Of a DNA stretch of 64,000 bases, positions 36,440 through 46,265 are shown in pieces. Both the position numbers and the translations under genes were made by a program. Position 1 is the first letter of the stretch, and each line of letters starts with the position of its first letter. This DNA comes from Iningainema tapete BLCC-T55 (GTDB lineage Bacteria; Cyanobacteriota; Cyanobacteriia; Cyanobacteriales; Nostocaceae): contig NZ_JACXAE010000110.1 of the NCBI RefSeq assembly GCF_014698965.1, positions 124,001 to 188,000 of the forward strand. The letters run 5' to 3'. The notes beneath the pieces were generated by a model, which worked only from the letters and a program-made list of their open reading frames with translations, had not been told where the DNA came from and ran no database searches.

Positions 36440-36470
36440 ATTTTATGCAAAAGGAAAAGTCGTTTACAAA
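36440..36470 (-). promoter_or_regulatory. ECF-type promoter for secreted paralogue B
   Basis: Coding strand: TTTGTAAA (36463-36470), 14 nt, GCATAAAAT (36440-36448), then CACATCAGGGGTA. Start codon about 80 nt downstream. Confidence 0.65.
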
Positions 36471-36554
36471 ACTTTACTTTTTTCAAGTACTGGGGAATGA
36501 ATAGTTATAAAACTAGCCAAACTTGCTAAATTATCGAAAAAAGGTTAAATAACT

Positions 36555-36641
36555 ATGCAATGGTACAACGAACCAGCACAATGGTCAGTTTCGCCAAACC
36601 AGATTATTGAGACAACTGAGCCAAAAACAGATTTCTGATTT
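36555..36641 (+). pseudogene. N-terminal remnant of a DUF1349-type protein
   Basis: MQWYNEPAQWSVSPNQIIET followed by TEPKTDF is the usual beginning of DUF1349 proteins (regulation of enolase-like). A TGA at 36636-36638 replaces the expected Trp, and an out-of-frame THY follows, so at least a stop and a frameshift have occurred. Only about 27 codons remain. Confidence 0.55.
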
Positions 36642-36684
36642 CTGACTTGTCACACATTATGTTCGCGAGAGCGAACAAATTTTT

Positions 36685-36905
36685 CATTCTTAAGACCGTT
36701 GTTCCTGCCCAGCGCAACTTCTATTTTACCAGCATCTGGTGTAGTGAGAGTACACAAAGTACGCAGAGTTGTTGTTTTGCCTGCTCCGTTAGAACCGAGT
36801 AAACCAAAGATTGTTCCTGGTTCTACTTAAAAGGAAACATCCTTAACGGCTTCAACCGTGCCGTAACGCTTCTTTAGATTTTCTCTTAAAATGGCGGGAG
36901 CCGTG
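36685..36905 (-). pseudogene. N-terminal remnant of an ABC transporter ATPase
   Basis: The minus strand reads LRENLKKRYGTVEAVKDVSF, a stop (TAA), then [20 protein letters not shown] and [18 protein letters not shown] before the similarity ends. This is the Walker A half of a DrrA-like ABC ATPase; the signature, Walker B and D-loop are gone. The internal stop and the truncation make it non-functional. Confidence 0.8.
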
Positions 36906-37233
36906 AGAGGTTATCCCTTACTATACAAATCTCAACAAAGTTTATCTCTATTTTAGGGACTACTTAAATACGCTTACCGTTCAAAATTCCTGGGCAAAAG
37001 ATGCACCTTAGCACTACCAAATAAACGGCTATGGTAAGGATTGCCATCAGGCTATGCTGTTTGGTTCTTTTCACTCTAGGTTTTTAATGTCAAGTATAGT
37101 TTATACAAAATTAGATGTTTTTACCCTAAATTCAATTCAGCTTTAAGTAAAAAATAATTTTTATTTAAATTTAGTTTACACTTAATTATGTAAGATTACT
37201 TAAGTAATGTTCTGCTAATAGCATGAATCAAAT

Positions 37234-38958
37234 ATGACAAGAAAAATTCTTCCTTCTAATCACAACTTTGCCTTTGTGTTATTGATAGCCTTGCTCATAG
37301 TAGTAGGTTGTGTGAGAGTCTGTTCAACTTATAGTGTCTTTTGGCAAACTTGGGATGAGCCATTTCATATTGCAGCAGGTATGGAATGGCTTGATAAGGG
37401 ACGGTACACTTATGAACGTTTTCATCCTCCCCTAGCGCGGGTAATGAGTGCTCTAGGTCCTTATCTACATGGCATTAAGGGCTGGGACAATCTGAATCAA
37501 TCTTGGTATAAGGTTTGGGATGAGGGAAATGCCATTCTCCAGTTTGGGGGAACATATGAATATAATTTAACCTTAGCCAGAATAGGAATATTGCCGTTTT
37601 TTATTATTGCATCTTTAGTTGTAGCTTTATGGGCAAAAAACTGTGGTGGAATAATTACATCTTTGTCAGCAACATTACTATTTACAACTTTGCCTCCTAT
37701 CCTTGCCCACACGGGTTTTGCTACGCTAGATATGGCTTGTGCTGCCTTGGTTACTGCTGCACTATTTGCTTTGACTTTATGGTTAAATAGACCAACTTTA
37801 TTACGTAGTTGTATTTTGGGAATTAGTATAGGTTTAGCTATCCTATCAAAATTACCTGCCATAGGTTTTTTGGTTATAGCTGGAAGTTTGATTATAGCAG
37901 TATATAGTATTCCCTTCTTCAGAAAAAGTTTTACTGAAAAGCCAGTGTTGCCAAAATTTAAGCAGTGGATGACTGCATCAGTAGTTGCCCTGCTACTATG
38001 TTCGCTAACAATTTGGGCTGGATATCGCTTTTCCCTCAGCCCACTATTAAGACCAGAAACTAGCAATTATAAGGTAGTTAACCGAGTTTTTGGTGTTGAT
38101 GGACCAATCCACAATATTGCATATTTTGTTCTTGAAAATACTCCTGTACCTGCTATAGAGCTTTTAGGTGGAATAAGTGATTTTTTGAGAAATAGGAACA
38201 AACCAAAGGTTGTCTATTTGCTTGGAGATATCCGAACAGAGGGTCAGTGGTACTATTATCCTATTCTTCTCTTAGTCAAAACTCCCTTACCTTTTATCGT
38301 GCTAGGTGCGCTCGGCTTCTTCTTCGTCTTCAAATATGCACTAATCCAACGGCGAGAAGAAGTTCGCTTCCTAACACCTGTAGTTTCAGTTATAGGAGTT
38401 CTAGTAGTAGGTATGCTTGGCACCATAAATAATGGAGTTCGTCAAATACTTGCTGTATACCCTTTACTTGCAATTGTGGCAGGTTATGGCGTATCAAAAC
38501 TACTGTCTTTTCATAAAAAGTTTCAATTTGTTGCACTAGGACTTGTAACAATACTTTTCTCATGGCAACTAATATCATCATTTGCTGCTCATCCAGATTA
38601 TTTACCCTATTTCAATGAATTAGCAAAAAATCATCCTGAAGAAATCGTAGTGGATAGTGATTTGGATTGGGGTCAGGATCTCAAGCGGCTTGCACTAACA
38701 CTTAAAAACCGTGGAATTAACCAATTAGCAATTAAGTACAATGGTAGTACAGGAATTGATTTAAATCGATTCCATCTTCCTGCAATACAAGAATTAAAAC
38801 CTTATCAGAGAGAAACTGGTTGGATTGCCATCAGCATTTATTGCCTAAAATTAGGGACAGATAAACCACCCTACGATCAATTTTCTTGGCTCCGAGACTA
38901 TCAACCTGTAGAGAAAGTTGGAAAGTCGATATGGCTCTATTATATACCTAAGAATTAG
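37234..38958 (+). CDS. GT39-like polytopic membrane glycosyltransferase
   Basis: 574 residues, with some 10-12 hydrophobic segments. The first loop after TM1 has the acidic motif WDEPFHIAAG and YERFHPPLARV, the arrangement of GT39/ArnT/PMT-type enzymes that use a polyprenyl-phosphate sugar donor. A soluble C-terminal part (VVDSDLDWGQDLKRLALTLK; DYQPVEKVGKSIWLYYIPKN) resembles those of bacterial phospholipid-carrier glycosyltransferases. The gene is isolated between remnants, one of which is a GT2 fragment, hinting at a formerly larger glycan locus. The ATG at 37234 is the natural start; its ribosome site is weak. Confidence 0.85.
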   Translation: MTRKILPSNHNFAFVLLIALLIVVGCVRVCSTYSVFWQTWDEPFHIAAGMEWLDKGRYTYERFHPPLARVMSALGPYLHGIKGWDNLNQSWYKVWDEGNAILQFGGTYEYNLTLARIGILPFFIIASLVVALWAKNCGGIITSLSATLLFTTLPPILAHTGFATLDMACAALVTAALFALTLWLNRPTLLRSCILGISIGLAILSKLPAIGFLVIAGSLIIAVYSIPFFRKSFTEKPVLPKFKQWMTASVVALLLCSLTIWAGYRFSLSPLLRPETSNYKVVNRVFGVDGPIHNIAYFVLENTPVPAIELLGGISDFLRNRNKPKVVYLLGDIRTEGQWYYYPILLLVKTPLPFIVLGALGFFFVFKYALIQRREEVRFLTPVVSVIGVLVVGMLGTINNGVRQILAVYPLLAIVAGYGVSKLLSFHKKFQFVALGLVTILFSWQLISSFAAHPDYLPYFNELAKNHPEEIVVDSDLDWGQDLKRLALTLKNRGINQLAIKYNGSTGIDLNRFHLPAIQELKPYQRETGWIAISIYCLKLGTDKPPYDQFSWLRDYQPVEKVGKSIWLYYIPKN

Positions 38959-39191
38959 TAAAATTTTTTTGAGACCTTAATTTGGTGATACTCTTATGAT
39001 GTATGAAGATAATATAAAAAAATATAATTTAATTATGAAGTTGACAAAAAGTGTTCAAAATTATATCAAAACAGAGTAAGTTGTTATACGGTAATTAAGT
39101 ATAAATTATACTTTTAAGTATTAACTCTAGCTTATACTAGCTGTTAAAAAAGCAAGGTCTGTTCAGCTCATAAATTTTCAAGGGTAATTTG

Positions 39192-39422
39192 ACGCCAGCA
39201 AGAGCGAGGACTTTCTAGTGCTGTGATTCGCGGTTGGCAGGCAGCTAGAGGAAGTGTTTTAGGAGTGATTGATGTGGATTTGCCGCATCCACCTCATGTA
39301 CTGTTGCAACTATTACAGGTGATTCAACAAGGATCAGATGTAGCAGTTGCTAGTCGTCATAAGGAAGGCGGTGGGGTGAGTAGTTGGAGTTTCGTCCAGC
39401 GTTTTTTGTCCCAGAGAGATTA
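39192..39422 (+). pseudogene. internal fragment of a GT2 glycosyltransferase
   Basis: The frame reads RQQERGLSSAVIRGWQAARG, GVIDVDLPHPPHVLLQLLQV and GSDVAVASRHKEGGGVSSW, the central part of a dolichol-phosphate-mannose-synthase-like GT2 enzyme (DxD replaced by DVDL). Both ends are missing. Confidence 0.75.
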
Positions 39423-39485
39423 GATAGGGGTGAGAGCGAAGCAATTGTTCTGGCAATTGAGTTAGAAGCTGACTTACTATTAATG
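39411..39485 (+). pseudogene. fragment of a DUF3368/PIN-like toxin
   Basis: PERLDRGESEAIVLAIELEA followed by DLLLM is the core of DUF3368 PIN-domain toxins (LDxGEaEAIaLA). It is fused by a junction at about 39410 to the GT2 remnant in another frame. Neither end of the toxin survives. Confidence 0.65.
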
Positions 39486-39924
39486 CGTATTTTCCAGTTA
39501 TTATGGGAGAAGTTCAGGTGGGAATCAAGTGTGCATCGCCAGAAGGGGATGGATATGATGTTATTTTTGAGGATTATAGACTAGTACAAGTCGGCGGAAG
39601 TAAAGCAACCATTTTAAACAGCAAAAGCTTTGATATATAATAATTTTGACTTTTGAATGCGTGACTTTCGCGCAGCGGTGCTAGGCAACATGGGCTAGCG
39701 TAATTTTTAGAGCGGCAAAATTTTCAGTCTTATGATAGATTTACATATATAAATTTGTCGTTATGAGAGAAATTCGTTATAGTTTACACATGATCGGCTG
39801 CTAGAGAAGAATAGAGTTGGCGATCGCTCATCTACGAATATACACGAAGGCGAGAAAAGCGCGAGCGCAAAGTTAAGCAAGCGGTAGCACCAGACATAAA
39901 GTATAAATTTAAACTCCACCAATC

Positions 39925-42900
39925 ATGCCCACCGAACAGTTAACCAGAGAAAGCGACAACTTAGATTTAACACAACTACTAAAAACGCTCTTCGCAGTCA
40001 AGAAAGGAGACTTTTCTGCCCGAATGCCAATAGATCGTACAGGCATGGCGGGAAAAATTGCTGACACGCTTAATGATATCATTGAACAAAACGAGCGGCT
40101 GACAGCAGAATTACAGCGAATTAGTAACGTAGTTGGCAAAGAAGGTAACATAACCGAACGGGCAACTTTGGGAAATGTTCGCGGCTCCTGGGCAGATTGT
40201 GTAAAATCTGTCAATACTCTAATTACAGATTTAGTCCAACCTACAGCAGAAACAGCGCGTGTGATTAGAGCTGTAGCAAATGGTGACTTATCTCAAACCA
40301 TAGCACCAGAAATCGAAGGCAGACCCCTCAAAGGAGAGTTTCTCCAAACTGCCGAAATGGTGAATACTATGGTAGGTCAACTTAACTCCTTTGCTGGTGA
40401 AGTCACAAGAGTGGCGCGGGAAGTGGGAACAGAAGGTAAGCTCGGTGTACAAGCAGAAGTGCCTGGAGTTGCAGGTACTTGGAAGGATTTGACTGACAGT
40501 TTTAACTTAATGGCGGGTTCTTTGACGGCTCAGGTACGTAACATTGCTGAAGTTACCACAGCAGTAGCAAATGGAGACTTGTCGAAGAAAATTACCGTTG
40601 ATGTGAAAGGGGAAATTTTGGAGTTGAAGAACACTATTAATACAATGGTGGATCAACTTAACTCCTTTGCCTCGGAAGTAACACGGGTAGCCCGTGAAGT
40701 GGGAACAGAAGGTAAGTTGGGTGTACAAGCAGAAGTGCGGGGTGTTGCTGGTACTTGGCGAGACTTAACAGAATCTGTCAATATGATGGCAGGAAATTTG
40801 ACGGCACAACTGCGTAATATCGCTGAAGTAACCACAGCAGTAGCAACAGGTGATTTGTCGAAGAAAATTACTGTTGATGTCAATGGCGAAATTCAAGAGT
40901 TGAAAAACACCGTGAATATCATGGTAGATCAACTCAACTCCTTTGCCTCGGAAGTAACGCGGGTAGCTCGTGAAGTGGGCGCAGAAGGAAAACTGGGTGG
41001 GCAAGCAGAAGTGCAAGGCGTTGCAGGTACTTGGAAGGATTTGACTGACAGTGTGAATTTCATGGCAGGTTCGTTAACTGCTCAGGTACGCAACATTGCT
41101 GAAGTGACAACGGCAGTAGCAACAGGTGATTTGTCGAAGAAAATCACTGTGGATGTGAAAGGGGAAATTTTAGAGTTGAAGAACACTATTAATACAATGG
41201 TGGATCAACTTAACTCCTTTGCATCGGAAGTAACACGGGTAGCCCGTGAAGTAGGAACAGAAGGTAAGCTCGGTGTACAAGCAGAAGTGCGGGGTGTTGC
41301 TGGTACTTGGAAAGATTTAACTGACAACGTTAATTTGATGGCAGGAAATTTGACTGCCCAACTGCGTAATATTGCTGAAGTAACCACAGCGGTGGCGAAT
41401 GGTGATTTGTCGAAGAAAATCACTGTGGATGTGAAGGGGGAAATTTTAGAGTTGAAAAACACTGTGAATATTATGGTGGATCAACTCAACTCCTTTGCAT
41501 CGGAAGTAACGCGGGTAGCTCGTGAAGTGGGCGCAGAAGGAAAACTGGGTGGGCAAGCAGAAGTACAAGGTGTTGCAGGTACTTGGAAGGATTTGACTGA
41601 CAGTGTGAACTTCATGGCGGGTTCTTTGACTGCCCAGGTACGTAACATTGCCGAAGTAACCACGGCGGTGGCAACAGGTGATTTGTCGAAGAAAATCACT
41701 GTGAATGTGAAAGGTGAAATTCTAGAGTTGAAGAACACTATTAATACAATGGTAGATCAACTCAACTCTTTTGCATCGGAAGTAACAAGGGTAGCCCGTG
41801 AGGTGGGGGCAGAAGGTAAGCTTGGTGTACAAGCAGAAGTTCCTGGTGTTGCCGGTACTTGGAAGGATTTGACAGATAATGTGAATTTCATGGCGGGTTC
41901 GTTAACTGCCCAAGTTCGTAATATTGCGGCAGTGACGACGGCGGTGGCAAATGGTGATTTGTCGAAGAAAATTACTGTTGATGTCAAAGGTGAAATTTTG
42001 GAGTTGAAAAACACTATTAATACAATGGTGGTTCAACTTAATTCCTTTGCGAATGAAGTCACAAGGGTAGCGCGTGAAGTGGGTTCTGAAGGTAAGCTGG
42101 GTGTACAAGCAGATGTGAAAGGAGTTGCGGGTACTTGGAAAGATTTGACGGATAATGTGAATTTCATGGCGGGTTCTTTAACTACCCAAGTACGTAATAT
42201 TGCTACAGTTACCACAGCGGTGGCAAATGGTGATTTGTCGAAGAAGATTACTGTGGATGTGAAAGGCGAAATTTTAGAGTTGAAGAACACTGTTAATACA
42301 ATGGTAGATCAACTCAACTCCTTTGCATCGGAAGTAACACGAGTAGCCCGTGAGGTGGGAACTGAAGGTAAACTGGGTGTACAAGCAGAAGTTCCTGGAG
42401 TTGCGGGTACTTGGAAGGATTTGACTGATAGTGTGAATTTCATGGCGGGTTCTTTAACTGCCCAAGTACGCAACATTGCTGAAGTTACCACGGCGGTGGC
42501 AACGGGTGATTTGTCAAAGAAGATTACTGTGGATGTGAAGGGCGAAATTTTGGAGTTGAAGAATACTATTAATACAATGGTAGATCAACTCAATTCCTTT
42601 GCTTCTGAAGTAACTAGGGTAGCCCGTGAGGTGGGAACTGAAGGTAAACTGGGTGTACAAGCTTATGTTCGAGGTGTGGGTGGTACTTGGAAGGATTTAA
42701 CTGATAATGTGAATTTGATGGCAGGTAACCTAACGGCACAGGTACGCAATATTGCGGAAGTGACAAAGGCTGTGGCGAATGGTGATTTGTCGAAGAAGAT
42801 TACTGTGGATGTGAAGGGCGAAATTCTTGATGTGAAGAATACCATTAATACAATGGTGGATCAGTTAAGTTCTTTTGCATCGGAAGTAACTAGGGTAGCG

Positions 42901-45900
42901 CGGGAGGTGGGAACTGAGGGTAAACTAGGTGGACAAGCACAAGTTCAGGGTGTGGCTGGTACTTGGAAAGATTTGACTGATAATGTGAATTCGATGGCAG
43001 GTAACTTGACGGCACAAGTGCGCGGGATTGCGAAGGTAGTGACGGCAGTTGCGAATGGTGATTTGAAGCGGAAGTTGATGTTGGATGCCAAGGGGGAAAT
43101 TGAAACTTTGGCAGAAACGATTAATGAAATGATTGATACGTTAGCCACCTTCGCTAATCAGGTAACGACGGTGGCGCGTGAGGTGGGGATTGAAGGGAAG
43201 TTGGGCGGGCAAGCGAAAGTTCCTGGGGCGGCTGGTACTTGGAAGGATTTGACTGATAATGTGAATGAACTTGCTGCTACACTTACTACTCAGTTACGTG
43301 CGATCGCAGAAGTAGCAACTGCTGTTACTAAGGGTGACTTAACACGCTCAATTGCGGTTGAAGCTTTGGGTGAGGTGGCTATCCTGAAGGATAACATCAA
43401 CCAAATGATTGCCAATCTGCGGGAAACAACCCAGAAAAATAATGAGCAAGACTGGTTAAAAACTAACTTGGCTAAATTTACCCGGATGCTTCAAGGTCAA
43501 CGTGACTTAGAAACTGTGTCTAAACTAATTCTCTCAGAGTTAGCACCGTTGGTGGGAGCTTCACAAGGTGTTTTCTACATTATGGAAAGTGCGGAGGCAC
43601 AGTATCTCAAGTTAATTAGTAGCTATGCTTACCGTGAGCGCAAACATTTAGCCAACCGCTTCTACTTGGGTGAAGGTTTAGTAGGGCAATGCGCTTTGGA
43701 AAAAGAACGGATTTTGCTGTCGGAAGTACCGTCAGATTATATTAAAATTAATTCTGGCTTGGGTGAAGCTAGCCCACTCAACGCTGTGGTTTTACCTGTT
43801 CTGTTTGAAGGACAAGTAACGGCAGTGATTGAACTAGCTTCATTTAGACGTTTTAACGATATTCATTTGACATTCTTCGATCAACTTACTGAAAGTATCG
43901 CGATTGTCTTGAATACCATCGCTGCTAGTATGCGTACAGAAGAGTTACTCAAGCAGTCGCAGTCTTTGGCGGAAGAGTTACAAAGTCAGCAAAATGAACT
44001 CAGGGAAAGTAATAAGCGTCTGGAGCAACAAGCGCAAACTCTCAAATCATCAGAAGATTTATTGAAGAAGCAGCAAGAAGAGTTACAACAAACCAACGTT
44101 GAATTAGAAGAAAAAGCTGAGTTGTTGGCGGTACAAAACCAAGAAGTCGAACGCAAAAATCAGGAAATAGAACAAGCAAGGCGATCGCTAGAAGAAAAAG
44201 CCGCCCAATTAGCTTTATCATCTAAGTATAAGTCTGAGTTTCTTGCCAACATGTCTCATGAGTTGCGCACTCCACTCAACAGCTTATTGATTTTGGCAAA
44301 GTTACTTACAGATAATGTAGATGGAAATCTGACACTAAAACAAGTTGAATACAGCAGAACAATTTACTCGGCTGGCAATGACTTATTGGCATTAATTAAT
44401 GACATTTTGGATTTGGCAAAAATTGAATCTGGTACCATGACAATTGACATGGAGCAGATGCTGTTTTCTGAATTGAGCGAACACCTTGAGTCTACTTTTA
44501 GACAAATTGCCTATGAAAAAGGGCTTTCTTTCACAATTGAATTAACTTCTCAGTTACCAAGATCAATTTACACTGATAGCAAACGCTTAAAGCAAGTCTT
44601 GAAAAACTTGCTCTCTAATGCATTTAAATTTACAGAGCGTGGAGAGATACGCCTGCGCATTGAGTTAGTAACTTCTGGATGGAGTCTTGACAATGAAACT
44701 TTAAATAGTGCCTCTACTGTAATCGCTTTCACAGTCATTGATACAGGTATTGGCATTGCCCCCGATAAGCAAAAGATTATTTTTGAGGCTTTTCAACAGG
44801 CAGATGGTACTACCAGCCGCAGATATGGTGGTACAGGTTTAGGTTTGTCAATTAGTCGTGAAATTAGCCGTTTGCTGGGTGGCGAAATTCAACTGATGAG
44901 CAAAATTGGTGAAGGTAGTACGTTTACTTTATATTTACCTACAGTGATAGGGGTAACAAATTTACATCCTAATTCTGTATCTCAATCATCTCCATCGTTG
45001 ACAATACCTAACGGGGAGTACAGACGCTCCAGCGGAGCGTCTCTACCGGAAATTGATGACAGGGGTGATATTCAACCGTCCGATCGTGTACTTTTAATTG
45101 TGGAAGATGACACTAAGTTTGCGCGTATTCTTTTAGATATGGCGCGGCAGCATGGATTTAAGGGGATTATTGCTCAAAGTGGTAGTGTAGGTTTGGCAAT
45201 GGCACGGGAATTTCAGCCTTCTGCTATTATATTGGATATCGGCTTACCTGGATTGGATGGTTGGACAGTACTCGATCGCCTCAAGCATCACCCCAATACC
45301 CGTCATATTCCAGTGCATATCATGACTGTTGAAGAAGGAAAACAACGGGGATTACGCCAAGGAGCAATCGCTTATTTACAAAAACCTGTGAGCAGTGAAG
45401 CTTTGCATCAAGCATTGACGAAAATTAAAGGTTTTGTTGAGCGCAGGGTGAAAAGTTTGTTGATAGTGGAAGACGATACTACTCAACGACAAAGCATTGT
45501 GGAATTGATTGGTAATAGTGATGTTGCCACTACTGCTGTGGGTACTGGTACTCAGGCGCTAGAAGCCATTCGTCAGCAGTCGTATGATTGTATGGTAATC
45601 GATTTAGGTCTACCCGATATGAACGGGTTGGAACTAATCGAACAAATTAAGCAGTTACCTAATGGTGAAGCACTACCCATTATTGTCTACACAGGTAGGG
45701 AAATTAGCAAGGGACAAGAAGTTGAATTGCGACGCATGGCAGAGACAGTTATAGTTAAAGATGTGCGATCGCCTGAACGTCTCCTGGATGAAACAGCTTT
45801 ATTCTTGCATCGTGTTCAAGATAATTTACCTACACCCCAACGTGAAATACTTGAACAAATACAATCAAATGATCCTATACTAGTGGGCAAAAAAGTGCTG

Positions 45901-46254
45901 ATTGTAGATGACGATGTGCGCAACATCTTTGCTCTTACTAGTATGCTTGAGCGCTATCAGATGCAAGTTGTTTATGCCGAAAATGGTAGAGATGGCATTG
46001 AAGTTTTGCATTCCACACCAGATATTAACGTAGTGCTGATGGATGTAATGATGCCAGAAATGGATGGCTACGAAACCACACGCCGCATCCGCCAACACCC
46101 TGAATATAAATCTCTGCCCGTAATTGCACTCACCGCTAAGGCAATGCAAGGCGACAGAGAAAAGTGCATTGATGCTGGTGCTTCTGACTACATTACTAAA
46201 CCCGTGGATACTGAACAGTTACTTTCACTGTTGCGTGTCTGGCTCTACCGATAA
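39925..46254 (+). CDS. giant hybrid histidine kinase with HAMP array, 2109 aa
   Basis: Domain order: about 13 HAMP-type units (residues ~15-1165), GAF (~1190-1335), coiled coil (~1338-1430), HisKA with His1445 in SHELRTP, HATPase (~1550-1672), and three receiver domains (acceptor Asp in LDIGLPG, IDLGLPD and LMDVMMPE). No transmembrane helix is visible, so it should be cytoplasmic. The poly-HAMP arrangement recalls fungal group III (Nik1/Os-1) osmosensing kinases. The consensus unit holds [20 protein letters not shown]. It starts a same-strand block ahead of a second hybrid kinase (2 bp to its in-frame TTG, 11 bp to its ATG), CheR and CheB. A palindromic repeat lies in the HATPase-REC linker. 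Confidence 0.93.
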   Translation: MPTEQLTRESDNLDLTQLLKTLFAVKKGDFSARMPIDRTGMAGKIADTLNDIIEQNERLTAELQRISNVVGKEGNITERATLGNVRGSWADCVKSVNTLITDLVQPTAETARVIRAVANGDLSQTIAPEIEGRPLKGEFLQTAEMVNTMVGQLNSFAGEVTRVAREVGTEGKLGVQAEVPGVAGTWKDLTDSFNLMAGSLTAQVRNIAEVTTAVANGDLSKKITVDVKGEILELKNTINTMVDQLNSFASEVTRVAREVGTEGKLGVQAEVRGVAGTWRDLTESVNMMAGNLTAQLRNIAEVTTAVATGDLSKKITVDVNGEIQELKNTVNIMVDQLNSFASEVTRVAREVGAEGKLGGQAEVQGVAGTWKDLTDSVNFMAGSLTAQVRNIAEVTTAVATGDLSKKITVDVKGEILELKNTINTMVDQLNSFASEVTRVAREVGTEGKLGVQAEVRGVAGTWKDLTDNVNLMAGNLTAQLRNIAEVTTAVANGDLSKKITVDVKGEILELKNTVNIMVDQLNSFASEVTRVAREVGAEGKLGGQAEVQGVAGTWKDLTDSVNFMAGSLTAQVRNIAEVTTAVATGDLSKKITVNVKGEILELKNTINTMVDQLNSFASEVTRVAREVGAEGKLGVQAEVPGVAGTWKDLTDNVNFMAGSLTAQVRNIAAVTTAVANGDLSKKITVDVKGEILELKNTINTMVVQLNSFANEVTRVAREVGSEGKLGVQADVKGVAGTWKDLTDNVNFMAGSLTTQVRNIATVTTAVANGDLSKKITVDVKGEILELKNTVNTMVDQLNSFASEVTRVAREVGTEGKLGVQAEVPGVAGTWKDLTDSVNFMAGSLTAQVRNIAEVTTAVATGDLSKKITVDVKGEILELKNTINTMVDQLNSFASEVTRVAREVGTEGKLGVQAYVRGVGGTWKDLTDNVNLMAGNLTAQVRNIAEVTKAVANGDLSKKITVDVKGEILDVKNTINTMVDQLSSFASEVTRVAREVGTEGKLGGQAQVQGVAGTWKDLTDNVNSMAGNLTAQVRGIAKVVTAVANGDLKRKLMLDAKGEIETLAETINEMIDTLATFANQVTTVAREVGIEGKLGGQAKVPGAAGTWKDLTDNVNELAATLTTQLRAIAEVATAVTKGDLTRSIAVEALGEVAILKDNINQMIANLRETTQKNNEQDWLKTNLAKFTRMLQGQRDLETVSKLILSELAPLVGASQGVFYIMESAEAQYLKLISSYAYRERKHLANRFYLGEGLVGQCALEKERILLSEVPSDYIKINSGLGEASPLNAVVLPVLFEGQVTAVIELASFRRFNDIHLTFFDQLTESIAIVLNTIAASMRTEELLKQSQSLAEELQSQQNELRESNKRLEQQAQTLKSSEDLLKKQQEELQQTNVELEEKAELLAVQNQEVERKNQEIEQARRSLEEKAAQLALSSKYKSEFLANMSHELRTPLNSLLILAKLLTDNVDGNLTLKQVEYSRTIYSAGNDLLALINDILDLAKIESGTMTIDMEQMLFSELSEHLESTFRQIAYEKGLSFTIELTSQLPRSIYTDSKRLKQVLKNLLSNAFKFTERGEIRLRIELVTSGWSLDNETLNSASTVIAFTVIDTGIGIAPDKQKIIFEAFQQADGTTSRRYGGTGLGLSISREISRLLGGEIQLMSKIGEGSTFTLYLPTVIGVTNLHPNSVSQSSPSLTIPNGEYRRSSGASLPEIDDRGDIQPSDRVLLIVEDDTKFARILLDMARQHGFKGIIAQSGSVGLAMAREFQPSAIILDIGLPGLDGWTVLDRLKHHPNTRHIPVHIMTVEEGKQRGLRQGAIAYLQKPVSSEALHQALTKIKGFVERRVKSLLIVEDDTTQRQSIVELIGNSDVATTAVGTGTQALEAIRQQSYDCMVIDLGLPDMNGLELIEQIKQLPNGEALPIIVYTGREISKGQEVELRRMAETVIVKDVRSPERLLDETALFLHRVQDNLPTPQREILEQIQSNDPILVGKKVLIVDDDVRNIFALTSMLERYQMQVVYAENGRDGIEVLHSTPDINVVLMDVMMPEMDGYETTRRIRQHPEYKSLPVIALTAKAMQGDREKCIDAGASDYITKPVDTEQLLSLLRVWLYR
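40273..43308 (+). repeat. tandem 276-bp repeats encoding HAMP units
   Basis: About 11 units of 276 bp (92 codons), seen for example from GAAGTTACCACAGCAGT at 40549 and the matching GAAGTAACC at 40825. Middle units differ at few positions and share alternating variants, such as GVQAEV versus GGQAEV. The first and last units are most divergent, the pattern expected from unequal exchange or gene conversion. Confidence 0.85.
45018..45046. repeat. palindromic repeat inside kinase coding sequence
   Basis: AGACGCTCC (45022-45030) pairs with GGAGCGTCT (45034-45042). It is nearly identical to the intergenic copy at 50970-50998. Here it encodes [12 protein letters not shown] in the linker between HATPase and the first receiver domain of the giant kinase. 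Confidence 0.8.
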
Positions 46255-46265
46255 GGTTGATATTA

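Larger units (their letters stand above)
38959..39924. other. remnant-rich stretch before the histidine kinase operon
   Basis: About 970 bp without an intact gene. It contains the GT2 fragment (39192-39422), the PIN-like fragment (39411-39485) and a 45-codon open end at 39503-39640 (MGEVQVGIKCASPEGDGYDV) that I cannot assign. The last 280 bp should include the promoter of the signalling operon; no boxes could be assigned. Confidence 0.5.

Noticed and set aside
39384-39584. 66-codon frame as an intact PIN-domain toxin
   Set aside because: Only the central fragment matches the family; its N-terminal part is out-of-frame glycosyltransferase sequence.
40507-43148. Series of minus-strand frames of 60-85 codons spaced at 276-bp intervals
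   Set aside because: They are mirror frames of the tandem HAMP repeats and share no independent start signals or family features.
40273-43308. Regular repeats considered as a CRISPR-like array
   Set aside because: The 276-bp units are continuous coding sequence with no spacers; the 102-bp TPR repeats at 17.2-18.4 kb are likewise coding.
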